Assembly (NCBI GenBank): GCA_934120045.1
Contig: CAKOTF010000015.1
Location: forward strand, 1 to 22,254
DNA: 22,254 nt
Source of the DNA: an uncultured Clostridia bacterium
GTDB lineage: Bacteria; Bacillota; Clostridia; TANB77; CAG-508
Direction of reading: 5' to 3'
Below the pieces are notes generated by a model. That model saw nothing but the letters and a program-made list of their open reading frames with translations, did not search any database and was not told the DNA's origin. The translations under genes and the position numbers were made by a program. Numbering within the stretch: the first letter of the stretch is position 1; each line of letters begins with the position of its first letter. Of this stretch, positions 15,616 through 22,254 are shown one piece after another.

Positions 15616-17112
15616 ATGAAAAAGGTAAAAATATTAACAATTGTATTAGCAATAATATTAGTAACATTAATTGCGTTTGGAGGAATATATCTTCCAACAC
15701 AAAATAGAATGGAAAATAAAGTTAAAGATTATGAGCTAGGAAGAGAGCTAGACAGTCAAAGAGTTATTGAATTAAAAATAAAAGAAAATTCAACTGATAA
15801 TTCTGAAGAAAATTCATCTGAAGAAACAACAGACTCTGGAAATACAGAAGAAACAGAAAAGTCTGAAGAAACAACATCAACAGAGAATAAATCAACAGAA
15901 AATGAATTAACAGAAAAAGATTATGAAAATGCAAAAAAGATAATGGAGAATAGATTACAAGCATTAGGTGCACAAGATTATACAATATCATTAGATAAAG
16001 AAAACGGAATTGTTAGAGTAGAATTAGCAGAAAATGATAATGTTGATATGTATATATATTATTTATATGCAAGTCAAAAAATAACAATAAAAGACACAGA
16101 TTCTAAAGATATACTTTTAAATGATGATATGATAAAAGGAGCAAAATATTCATATTCAAATGATAGTAAAGGAGCATATCAAGTATATGAAGAAATAGAG
16201 CTAACAAAAGATGGACAAGCAAAAATAAATGAATTATTGAATGATTATGCATTATTAGCAACAGATGTAACAGAAATAGAAAATGCAAAAAAGGCAAGTG
16301 AATCTGAAAGTACAAAAACAGAATCAACAAGTGAAGAGAATACAGAATCAACAGAAAACAAAGATGAACAAAATACAGAAAGTACAGAAACACAAAGTAC
16401 AACAGAAGAAACATCAAGTAATTCAGAAACAACAAAGAAAACAGCAAAATTGTATGTAAATGATACAACATATGATATATCAAAAATAGAAAAAGGAAAA
16501 ATAACAGTAAAAATAGGAGCATCATCAACAAACACAACATCAGTAAATAATAATATATCAAAAGCCGCAGAAATAGCAATGTTAGAAAATGCTGGAAAAT
16601 TACCAGCAGATTATGAACTTGATACAAATAGATATGAATATTCAAGCATAACACAAAAAGAAATTATTTATTTTGCAATAACAATGCTAGCAATATTAGT
16701 AATAATATTATTAGTATATTGTGTAATATACAAAAAGTCAGGAATATTAGCAAGTATTTCATTTGTTGGATTTGTATCAATATTCTCATTATTGATAAGA
16801 TATACAAATGTTGCAATTTCAATAGAAGGAATAAGTGCAATAATAATTGTTATGATAATTAATTTAATAATAAATAGAGAAATATTATCAAAAACAAAGA
16901 AAATGAATTTAGTAAATGAAGCTGTAAAATCAACATATAAAAACATATATTTAAAATTAGTACCAGTTGGAATATTAACAATCGTATTCTGTTTATCTAA
17001 ATGGGAAAGCTTAAGTAGTTTTGGAATGATAATGTTCTGGGGATTAGTTTTAACAGCAATTTATAATGTAATAGTAACAAGAACATTATTAAATTTAAAA
17101 GAGAACAAATAA
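15616..17112 (+). CDS. secD: Divergent SecD-like protein translocase subunit
   Basis: The 498-residue membrane protein has one N-terminal helix (residues 7-24), a large external domain, and five C-terminal helices (about 350-372, 377-396, 402-421, 440-458, 464-488). This is the SecD layout. The external domain has the SecD word ENRLQALGAQDYTISLDKEN near 115-134. The C-terminus (REIL...NEAVKSTYKN, then FGMIMFWGLVLTAIYN and TRTLLNL) fits the end of SecD. SecD with SecF assists export at the trans side and uses the proton gradient. Here the helix that normally reads AVDAN has VMIIN, so the proton-relay Asp is missing. Two Ser/Thr/Glu/Asn-rich low-complexity stretches (57-97 and 225-275) interrupt the external domain. 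ATG 15616 is chosen because AAAGGA is 9 bases upstream; the GTG at 15598 and ATG at 15607 fit less well. Confidence 0.78.
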   Translation: MKKVKILTIVLAIILVTLIAFGGIYLPTQNRMENKVKDYELGRELDSQRVIELKIKENSTDNSEENSSEETTDSGNTEETEKSEETTSTENKSTENELTEKDYENAKKIMENRLQALGAQDYTISLDKENGIVRVELAENDNVDMYIYYLYASQKITIKDTDSKDILLNDDMIKGAKYSYSNDSKGAYQVYEEIELTKDGQAKINELLNDYALLATDVTEIENAKKASESESTKTESTSEENTESTENKDEQNTESTETQSTTEETSSNSETTKKTAKLYVNDTTYDISKIEKGKITVKIGASSTNTTSVNNNISKAAEIAMLENAGKLPADYELDTNRYEYSSITQKEIIYFAITMLAILVIILLVYCVIYKKSGILASISFVGFVSIFSLLIRYTNVAISIEGISAIIIVMIINLIINREILSKTKKMNLVNEAVKSTYKNIYLKLVPVGILTIVFCLSKWESLSSFGMIMFWGLVLTAIYNVIVTRTLLNLKENK

Positions 17113-17128
17113 TATAAGATAATATAAG

Positions 17129-17175
17129 AAAGGAGAAAGTACTAACTTGAATAAAGTTAGTACTTGCTAGAAAAA
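17129..17175 (+). promoter_or_regulatory. secF start region: SD separated from ATG by a perfect hairpin
   Basis: AAAGGAG (17129-17135) lies 40 bases before ATG 17176. AAGTACTAACTT (17137-17148) pairs perfectly with AAGTTAGTACTT (17154-17165), 12 bp around a 5-base loop. Folding leaves about 11 bases between SD and ATG. A TTG at 17164 is buried in the stem and is not a good start. Confidence 0.78.
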
Positions 17176-17805
17176 ATGAAAAAGAAAAATGTAATTATAT
17201 TAGCAATAGCAATGATAATAGTAATTGCTGGGGTTATAGTAGCATCTACAATTGGTTTTAATAAGCAATTAAGATATCAAGATAGCCAAAAAATAGATAT
17301 ATATGTAGCAAGTGAAGTAGATGTTGATAAAATTAAAAGTATAGCCAATGAAGTACTTGGAAAACAAAATATGGTTCAAACAATAGAAATATATCAAGAT
17401 ATGGTAACAATAAGAGCCAAATCTATATCAGATGAACAAAAAGATTCAATAGTAAATAAAATTAAAGAAAACTATGAATTTGAACAAACTGCAGAAAAAA
17501 CAGAAATAAAAGATATTCCAGCTACAAGAATAAGAGACATGTTTAAAAAATATGTTTTGCCATTTGTATTATCATTTATAATAATATTAGTATATATGGT
17601 TGTAAGATATCGTCAAAAAGGAATTTTAAATGTTTTTGCTCAAACAATAGCAATTCCAGTACTTTGCGAGATACTATTAATTAGTTTAATAGCAATTACA
17701 AGAATACCAGTAGGAGTATATACACCAACATTAGTATTGGTAGTATATTTAGCATCTATAACATATACAGTTATAAAAGTAGAAAAACAAGCAGACAAAA
17801 ACTAA
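17176..17805 (+). CDS. secF: Divergent, shortened SecF-like protein
   Basis: The 209-residue membrane protein lies 63 bases behind secD. It has one N-terminal helix (5-24), an external domain (30-120), and three more helices (about 127-147, 152-177, 183-203). The order fits the first four of SecF's six helices, with GILNVFAQTIAIPVLCEILL aligned to SecF's third. Typical SecF is about 300 residues. This one stops in the helix that should carry the NDT proton-relay motif, which here reads LASITYT, and it lacks the last two helices. The usual FTGG word after the first helix is also absent (LRYQDSQKID). Assignment rests mainly on the neighbour and layout. ATG 17176 is chosen over TTG 17164 because the latter is inside a hairpin. 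The 3' end overlaps the convergent minus-strand gene by 4 bases. Confidence 0.65.
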   Translation: MKKKNVIILAIAMIIVIAGVIVASTIGFNKQLRYQDSQKIDIYVASEVDVDKIKSIANEVLGKQNMVQTIEIYQDMVTIRAKSISDEQKDSIVNKIKENYEFEQTAEKTEIKDIPATRIRDMFKKYVLPFVLSFIIILVYMVVRYRQKGILNVFAQTIAIPVLCEILLISLIAITRIPVGVYTPTLVLVVYLASITYTVIKVEKQADKN

Positions 17806-18083
17806 TAAGGATATCTTTCAAATAAATATTTTATGATATCATTTGAATTTGCTGGTGAAACTTTGATAAAAATATTCTTATCAAGGGTAATCCACATAAT
17901 TAAATTAAAAGAATGAATATTGTCGATAAATGCGGCAACAATTTCAGAAATTTCAATAGGATTAGAAAAATCTTTTTGCCAAATATTAGATTTCTCTAAT
18001 TCTATTTTTTTATTTAGAAATTTATTCAAAAATTTTTCTATATCACCATCTTTTTTTGATAATAACATAACTTTTGCATTCAT
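17802..18083 (-). CDS. Small protein of unknown function
   Basis: The 93-residue protein has mixed hydrophobic and charged content and no signal or membrane segment. It begins MNAKVMLLSKKDGDIEKFL and ends LFERYPY. It is not the shadow of another gene: nothing lies opposite except the last 4 bases of secF. It has a good ribosome binding site (GAAAGGA, 7 bases before ATG on the minus strand) and balanced composition. The pattern of a beta strand, helix, a second strand region (SFNLIMWITLDKNIFIKVSP) and a final helix (SNDIIKYLFERY) suggests a small alpha-beta fold. I do not recognise the family. It is transcribed alone toward secF, and no terminator is evident between them. Confidence 0.75.
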   Translation of the reverse strand: MNAKVMLLSKKDGDIEKFLNKFLNKKIELEKSNIWQKDFSNPIEISEIVAAFIDNIHSFNLIMWITLDKNIFIKVSPANSNDIIKYLFERYPY

Positions 18084-18298
18084 ATTATAATCCTTTCAAT
18101 AAATATTATTTGATAAAAAAATAAAAATATTCAATAGAATAAAATTATAATAAAAGAGCATAATAAAAATGTTCTAATTTTTATTTAGTATGAAAAATTG
18201 TAGAGTATATGATTTTTCAGTACAGATTTATTTAGAATGATAGTTTGGAAGAATGTGTTATGAGTTTTTAATAATATAAGAAAGGAATAGAAATTATC
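18084..18298. other. Gene-free AT-rich divergent intergenic region
   Basis: The 215 bases between the minus-strand small gene and the DUF1540 gene hold no convincing ORF. One weak hairpin (AGAGCAT 18155-18161 with ATGTTCT 18169-18175) is visible and has no gene upstream to terminate. Promoters for both flanking genes should lie here, but I could not place them with confidence. Confidence 0.5.
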
Positions 18299-18469
18299 AT
18301 GGAAAAAAATCAAAGAATAAATTGCACAGTTCAAAGTTGTGCATATCAAGACCAAAAATCAAAATGTTGTACACTACATGCAATTAATGTAGTTCCTACA
18401 CCAAATAACAATTCAATGCAATCAGATGAATCAAAATGTGGAAGTTATGAATATAACAATAATTACTAA
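18299..18469 (+). CDS. DUF1540-type small cysteine-rich protein
   Basis: The 56-residue protein has Cys at residues 9, 14, 23, 24 and 47. The layout is INCTVQSCAYQ, then CCTLHAINV, then KCGSYEY. This matches DUF1540 proteins, in which four cysteines around a C.V..C.Y core probably bind a metal. In spore-formers such genes are often expressed in sporulation; that is family knowledge and not shown here. The start is ATG, with AAAGGA about 12 bases upstream, slightly long. The fba promoter starts 17 bases after the stop, so it is its own small unit. Confidence 0.82.
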   Translation: MEKNQRINCTVQSCAYQDQKSKCCTLHAINVVPTPNNNSMQSDESKCGSYEYNNNY

Positions 18470-18485
18470 AAAATAATATACAATC

Positions 18486-18514
18486 TTGACAAAGTTTTGA
18501 AATAGAAATAAAAT
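18486..18514 (+). promoter_or_regulatory. Promoter of fba
   Basis: TTGACA (18486-18491), a 17-base spacer and TAAAAT (18509-18514) are present, the same hexamers and spacing as the rplU promoter. Confidence 0.88.
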
Positions 18515-18549
18515 ACTCATGTAATAATACAAAAAGAGGAGTGATTAAT

Positions 18550-19482
18550 ATGCCATTAGTAACAACTAAGGAAATGTTTGAAAAATCAATGAAAGAAGGG
18601 TTTGCAATTGGTGCATTTAATGTAAATAATATGGAATTAATACAAGGAATTGTTGATGCAGCTGGTGAAAACAATTCACCAGTTATATTACAAGCATCAT
18701 CAAGTGCAATAAAATATGCTAGAATTAACTATTTAATGAAAATGGTTGAGGCTGCTGTAGAGGAACATCCTAATATTCCGATAGCAATACACTTAGACCA
18801 TGGTCCTGATTTTGAAACATGTAAAATGTGTGTAGACAATGGATTCACATCTGTAATGTTTGATGGTTCAAAATATGATTTTGAAGAAAATATCAGACTA
18901 ACAAAAGAAGTTGTTGATTATGCACATGAACATGGAGTTGTTGTAGAAGCAGAATTAGGAAAATTAGCAGGAATTGAAGATGATGTAAATGTATCTGCAT
19001 CTGATGCAATGTATACAGATCCAGCACAAGCTGAAGAATTTGTAAGAAGAACAGGAGTTGATTCATTAGCAATAGCAATTGGAACAAGTCATGGAGCTTA
19101 TAAGTTTAAAGGTGAAGCAAAACTTAGATTTGATATTTTAAAACAAATCAAAGAAAGAATTCCAAATACACCAATAGTATTACATGGAGCTTCAACAGTA
19201 ATTCCAGAATTAGTAAATATGTGTAATGAATATGGAGGAAATATTCCAGGAGCTAAAGGTGTACCTGATGAAATATTACATGAGGCAAGTATTTCAGGAG
19301 TTTCAAAAATAAATGTAGATACTGATTTAAGACTTGCAATGACAGCAGGAATTAGAAAAGTATTTGTAGAAGATCCAAGTGCATTTGACCCAAGAAAGTA
19401 TTTAATTCCAGCAAGAGAATTAGTAAAAGAAACAGTTTCACACAAAATGAAAGATGTATTTGGTTCAGCTAATAAAGCATAG
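18550..19482 (+). CDS. fba: Class II fructose-bisphosphate aldolase
   Basis: The 310-residue Zn-dependent glycolytic enzyme interconverts fructose-1,6-bisphosphate with dihydroxyacetone phosphate and glyceraldehyde-3-phosphate. It shows AFNVNNMELIQGIVDAA near 23-39, the metal-binding HLDHGPDF near 80 and GTSHGAYKF near 178, HGASTV near 212, and the phosphate-binding KINVDTDLRLA near 255. The length is typical of the FbaA type in Gram-positives. Related tagatose-bisphosphate aldolases share this fold; with no sugar-specific neighbours, the glycolytic role is more likely. ATG 18550 is chosen because AGAGGAG (18535-18541) lies 8 bases upstream; the GTG at 18541 overlaps that site. It has its own promoter and terminator. 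Confidence 0.95.
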   Translation: MPLVTTKEMFEKSMKEGFAIGAFNVNNMELIQGIVDAAGENNSPVILQASSSAIKYARINYLMKMVEAAVEEHPNIPIAIHLDHGPDFETCKMCVDNGFTSVMFDGSKYDFEENIRLTKEVVDYAHEHGVVVEAELGKLAGIEDDVNVSASDAMYTDPAQAEEFVRRTGVDSLAIAIGTSHGAYKFKGEAKLRFDILKQIKERIPNTPIVLHGASTVIPELVNMCNEYGGNIPGAKGVPDEILHEASISGVSKINVDTDLRLAMTAGIRKVFVEDPSAFDPRKYLIPARELVKETVSHKMKDVFGSANKA

Positions 19483-19487
19483 AAAGA

Positions 19488-19530
19488 AAATAGAGACATT
19501 ACTTAAATAATAAGTAAGTCTCTATTTTTT
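19488..19530. terminator. Bidirectional terminator between fba and smpB
   Basis: The long stem AAATAGAGAC (19488-19497) with GTCTCTATTT (19518-19527) has a second inner pairing ACTTA/TAAGT. It has T's on the right and A's on the left, and it sits between two convergent genes. Confidence 0.88.
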
Positions 19531-19531
19531 A

Positions 19532-19996
19532 TTAACTATTATCTCTTATTTTTTGTCTCATAGCTTTTTGCATTCTTCTTTCAGCATCTTTTTTGGCAAT
19601 ATCTTGACGTTTATCATAAAGTTTTTTTCCTTTTCCTACTCCTAATTCAAGTTTGACTAAACTTCCTTTGAAATATAAAGAAATAGGAACTAAAGAATAA
19701 CCATCAATTTTTACTTTTGAATATAATTTTAATAATTCTCTTTTGTTTAATAATAATTTTCTATCTCGTAAAGGATCTTTGTTATAAATGTTTCCATGTT
19801 CATAAGGACTTATGTGCATAGAATATATATAACATTCTCCATCTTTAAAACCAGCATAACTATCTTTTAAATTTACTTTTCCAGCTCTTATAGATTTTAT
19901 TTCTGTTCCAGATAAAACAATTCCAGCTTCATATTTGTTTTCTATGTTGAAATTGTGGTATGCAACTGGATTTTTTGCTATTAATTTTGTCTCCAT
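19532..19996 (-). CDS. smpB: SsrA-binding protein SmpB
   Basis: The 154-residue protein binds tmRNA and delivers it to stalled ribosomes in trans-translation. Family words are visible: AKNPVAYHNFNIENKYEAGI, VLSGTEIKSIRAGKVNLKDS, HISPYEHGN, then RKLLLNKREL and LGVGKGKKLYDKRQDIAKK. The basic C-terminal tail (RRMQKAMRQKIRDN) would enter the decoding site. The length is normal. The start is ATG with AAAGGA about 10 bases upstream on the minus strand. smpB often lies near rnr and the tmRNA gene, but neither is in the window. Confidence 0.97.
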   Translation of the reverse strand: METKLIAKNPVAYHNFNIENKYEAGIVLSGTEIKSIRAGKVNLKDSYAGFKDGECYIYSMHISPYEHGNIYNKDPLRDRKLLLNKRELLKLYSKVKIDGYSLVPISLYFKGSLVKLELGVGKGKKLYDKRQDIAKKDAERRMQKAMRQKIRDNS

Positions 19997-20018
19997 AGTT
20001 TTTATTCCTTTCGAAGAT

Positions 20019-20047
20019 ATTGTACTCTAAAAAGTGGAAAAAATCAA
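20019..20047 (-). promoter_or_regulatory. Promoter of smpB
   Basis: On the minus strand, TTGATT (20042-20047), a 17-base spacer and TACAAT (20019-20024) are present. The -35 sits directly after the stop of the ribbon-helix-helix gene. Confidence 0.65.
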
Positions 20048-20050
20048 TAA

Positions 20051-20251
20051 TTACACATTTATTTTTTCATTAGAATCTTCATATTTTGTTAAGTCAATTT
20101 GATCTAATGAATTTTGAATACAACTAACTATAACATTATTAAAACTCATATTTTCTTTTTCAGCAATTTTTTTTAGTGTATCATTCATTGTTTCTGGCAA
20201 ACGTATAGAAATTTTCACATTACTTTTTTTATATTTTGATATTTCAAACAT
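20051..20251 (-). CDS. Ribbon-helix-helix (Arc/CopG-like) DNA-binding protein
   Basis: The 66-residue protein has a beta strand KISIRLPE followed by two helices (MNDTLKKIAEKEN and SFNNVIVSCIQNSLDQI). That is the order of the RHH fold, whose dimer inserts the strand into the DNA major groove. Such proteins are transcription factors or antitoxins. No toxin gene lies beside it: smpB is 54 bases downstream with its own promoter, and the other side is the divergent surface-protein gene. ATG 20251 is chosen because GGAGG lies 7 bases upstream; an ATG 48 bases further up lacks such a site. It could regulate its own promoter or the divergent gene at 20384; this is inference from position only. Confidence 0.78.
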   Translation of the reverse strand: MFEISKYKKSNVKISIRLPETMNDTLKKIAEKENMSFNNVIVSCIQNSLDQIDLTKYEDSNEKINV

Positions 20252-20306
20252 AATTGTTCCTCCAATTTTTTTGTTAATTGTCTCACAAAAATATTTCAAA
20301 AAATAC

Positions 20307-20334
20307 CTGACAAATGTATTGTACTTTGGATAAT
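20307..20334 (+). promoter_or_regulatory. Promoter of the right-end Big_2 surface gene
   Basis: CTGACA (20307-20312), a 16-base spacer and GATAAT (20329-20334) each differ from consensus at one base. A second weaker pair, TTGTAC (20319-20324) and TATTAT (20342-20347), is nearby. The SD AAAGGGG precedes ATG 20384. Confidence 0.6.
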
Positions 20335-20383
20335 GGTATGGTATTATTTAATTAGATGTTACTAAAGAAAGGGGAAAAATAAC

Positions 20384-22254
20384 ATGAGAAGAGAAAGAGG
20401 AATAACAACAATAGGTTTAGTAGTAACAATAATAGTAATGTTAATATTAGCAGGAGTAACATTATCTTTGATAAAAGGAAATTCAGGAATGATTTCAAAA
20501 GCAGATGAGTCAAAAAGTCAGACTGAAAGAAAAGAAGTAATAGAAAAAGCAAAGATGACAATATCAGAAAAGGTAGTTGATAATGGAGGAAATGAATTAA
20601 CAAGAAGTGAATTAAAGGAGATATTAGAACAATATTTTATAAATGTTCCAGAAGATTATACATTGGAAACAATATTAAAAACAAAAGAAGAGAATGGAAA
20701 GTATGAAATAAAAGTATCAGAGATATATGATAGAGATATAATGACAGAAAATGAAGAAACAGATGGTAGTACAGAAGTAGTACCACCAACATCAAGTACT
20801 AATGCGGAAAATGGAAGTAGTGGCAATACAGGAAGTGGTGGTAATACAGAAAATAATGGCGATACAGGAAGTAACGGTAATATAGGAAATGGTGGCAATA
20901 CAGGAAGTAGTACAGGAGGCACTTGGAATACAAATAGTGAAAGTACATCAGGAGGAAATAGTAATAATACAGGAAATAGTGGAAATAATTCAACAGAAAT
21001 AGATGTAACAAAAGTAGAAATGGATAAGCAAACAGCAACAGTAGATATAAATGGAGAAAATACAGTACAATTAAATGCAAAAGTAATTCCAAGTAATGCC
21101 AATAAAAACACAGAAATAACATGGACAAGCAAGAAAAAAGCAGTAGCAAGTGTAAATCAAAAAGGATTAGTAACAGGAAAAACAGTAGGAAATTCAATGA
21201 TAATGGCAACAAGTCAAAATGGATATAGTGCAGATTGCTTAGTAGTATGTCAAGCAAAAATTACAGGAATAAAAATAAATCCAGTAACAGCTAATATGAT
21301 AGTTGGACAAAAAATAACATTAACAGCAACAACAAGCCCAGAAATAGTAACAGAAAAGGTAACATGGAAAAGTAGAAATGAAAATGTAGCAAAAGTAGAT
21401 AATAATGGAAATGTAACAGGAATAGGAAAAGGAGTAGTAGAGATAATAGCACAAAATCCAGGAGGAACAATACAAGCAGTATGTACAGTAACAGTAAAAA
21501 TAAATCCAACAGAAATAAGATTGAACTACTCTAAATTAGTATTAGATAAGAATTCATCAAATATACCAAAATTGGAGGCAACAATATTGCCAGATACAAC
21601 ATATGTAAATAATAGTATAGTATGGGATAGTAGTAATAAAAATGTAGTTACAGTAGAAAATGGAAATTTAACGTTAATAGAAAATGGAGAGACTCAAATA
21701 ACAGTAAGTACAGAAAATGGATTGACAGCAACTTGTGATGTGACAGTTCAAACATCAATAACAAGTATAGCAGTAGATTCAACGAATAAAAAGATGGAAG
21801 TTAATCAAACGGCTAAACTAACAGCAACAGTAACTCCAGCAGATGCAACAGAGAAAGTGCAGTGGACAAGTAGTAATACAGATGTAGCAACAGTAAATAA
21901 TACAGGGCTTGTAACAGCAAAAACATCAGGAACAGTGACAATTACAGTAAAAAATGCAAATGGAACGAAATTAGTTACATGTGTGGTTGATGTTATAGAT
22001 GGATATTTATTAGGAAGAGGATATGAATATACAAATGGAGGAGGAGCTGGATATATCACCAAAATAGATAGTAATGGAAAGAAAATATGGGAAAAAGTAA
22101 TGTCATCTGATAGAGAAAATTATTCAGATGGTAATGGAGCTGTATATGCTATTACTCCAACGTCAGATGGAGGATACTTATTAGGAAGAGGATATGAATA
22201 TACAAATGGAGGAGGAGCTGGATATATCACCAAAATAGATAGTAATGGAAAGAA
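20384..22254 (+). CDS. Pilin-like N-terminus, four Big_2-like domains and propeller-like repeats; surface protein running off the window
   Basis: The frame is open from ATG 20384 to the last base (623 codons) and unfinished. AAAGGGG lies about 9 bases upstream. Residues 1-30 repeat the leader of the 2509 gene: MRRERG, then GIT.I.L..TI...LIL.GVT, with an SK.QTE word soon after. A predicted helical stalk is followed by a Gly/Asn/Ser/Thr linker (about 137-205). Four Big_2-like domains span about 206-538, with words such as ITWTSKKKAVASV, VTWKSRNENVAKV and VQWTSSNTDVATV. At residue 540 the protein switches abruptly into a 57-residue DGGYLLGRG repeat: one unit, then the start of another. Leader cleavage after Gly6, export and adhesion are inferences. 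Glu at mature position 5 is absent (Gly). The gene is divergent from the ribbon-helix-helix gene. Confidence 0.85.
   Translation, partial: MRRERGITTIGLVVTIIVMLILAGVTLSLIKGNSGMISKADESKSQTERKEVIEKAKMTISEKVVDNGGNELTRSELKEILEQYFINVPEDYTLETILKTKEENGKYEIKVSEIYDRDIMTENEETDGSTEVVPPTSSTNAENGSSGNTGSGGNTENNGDTGSNGNIGNGGNTGSSTGGTWNTNSESTSGGNSNNTGNSGNNSTEIDVTKVEMDKQTATVDINGENTVQLNAKVIPSNANKNTEITWTSKKKAVASVNQKGLVTGKTVGNSMIMATSQNGYSADCLVVCQAKITGIKINPVTANMIVGQKITLTATTSPEIVTEKVTWKSRNENVAKVDNNGNVTGIGKGVVEIIAQNPGGTIQAVCTVTVKINPTEIRLNYSKLVLDKNSSNIPKLEATILPDTTYVNNSIVWDSSNKNVVTVENGNLTLIENGETQITVSTENGLTATCDVTVQTSITSIAVDSTNKKMEVNQTAKLTATVTPADATEKVQWTSSNTDVATVNNTGLVTAKTSGTVTITVKNANGTKLVTCVVDVIDGYLLGRGYEYTNGGGAGYITKIDSNGKKIWEKVMSSDRENYSDGNGAVYAITPTSDGGYLLGRGYEYTNGGGAGYITKIDSNGK
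20795..20998 (+). repeat. Gly/Asn/Ser/Thr-rich linker coding repeat
   Basis: Irregular repetition of GGNTGS-like codons (GGCAATACAGGAAGT and variants) encodes a flexible spacer between the helical stalk and the first Big_2 domain. The copy number is probably unstable. Confidence 0.7.
22001..22254 (+). repeat. 171-bp tandem coding repeat (57 aa unit) at the window end
   Basis: The segment starting GGATATTTATTAGGAAGAGG at 22001 recurs at 22172 with one base change, a period of 171. The unit shares GYLLGRG, GYITKIDSNG and a following W with the 58-aa repeat at the left end. The window stops inside copy 2. Confidence 0.9.

Noticed and set aside
16103..16654. Leu-rich minus-strand ORFs opposite secD, polA and the surface genes
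   Set aside because: Their Leu/Phe richness is the complement of AT-rich Lys, Glu and Asn codons on the coding strand; no ribosome binding sites.
1..22254. Window as a small circular element because both ends match
   Set aside because: The match is a multi-copy repeat word, and the content is chromosomal core genes.
1..22254. CRISPR array, tRNA, rRNA, insertion sequence or phage genes
   Set aside because: No spaced direct repeats, cloverleaf, transposase or terminal inverted repeats were seen; the only repeats are coding repeats.

Overview
The window is very AT-rich (I judge well under 35% GC by eye, not counted). Ile is mostly ATA, Arg mostly AGA, and most genes have AAGGAG-type ribosome binding sites. 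A gene for dipicolinate synthase subunit A, a DUF1540-type protein and an L21 leader point to a Gram-positive, probably endospore-forming member of the Clostridia. The style resembles uncultured gut lineages, but that last step is inference.

Layout. Position 1-282 is the 3' end of a large repeat protein. A YbhN-like membrane protein follows, then rplU with its leader and rpmA, ending in a terminator. A 731-residue cell-surface protein (2509-4704) has a pilin-like N-terminus and five Big_2-like domains. Next come polA and a probable operon of pth, an RNase E/G family gene, rimO, an unknown acidic protein and a frameshifted membrane-anchored TPR protein. Then come dpsA, uppP, a rhodanese, and a divergent secD/secF pair. 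A small unknown gene on the minus strand converges on secF. A DUF1540 gene and class II fructose-bisphosphate aldolase follow. On the minus strand lie smpB and a ribbon-helix-helix protein. The right end (20384 onward) is a second pilin-like Big_2 protein that runs off the window.

Most genes are housekeeping: translation (L21, L27, Pth, RimO, SmpB), DNA replication and repair (PolA), RNA decay (RNase G-like), envelope (UppP, YbhN, SecD/F) and glycolysis (Fba). The accessory part is the exoprotein family. Two genes share a non-canonical prepilin-like leader and Big_2 domains, and the fragments at the two window ends carry the same 57-58-residue DGGYLLGRG repeat.

Points most worth a second look: the pilin-like Big_2 family with its end repeats; two genes (uppP, secF) whose strong Shine-Dalgarno is separated from the start codon by a perfect hairpin; a SecD/SecF pair that appears to lack the conserved proton-relay aspartates; an L27 with no N-terminal extension and no prp gene beside it; and a single-base frameshift in the TPR gene.
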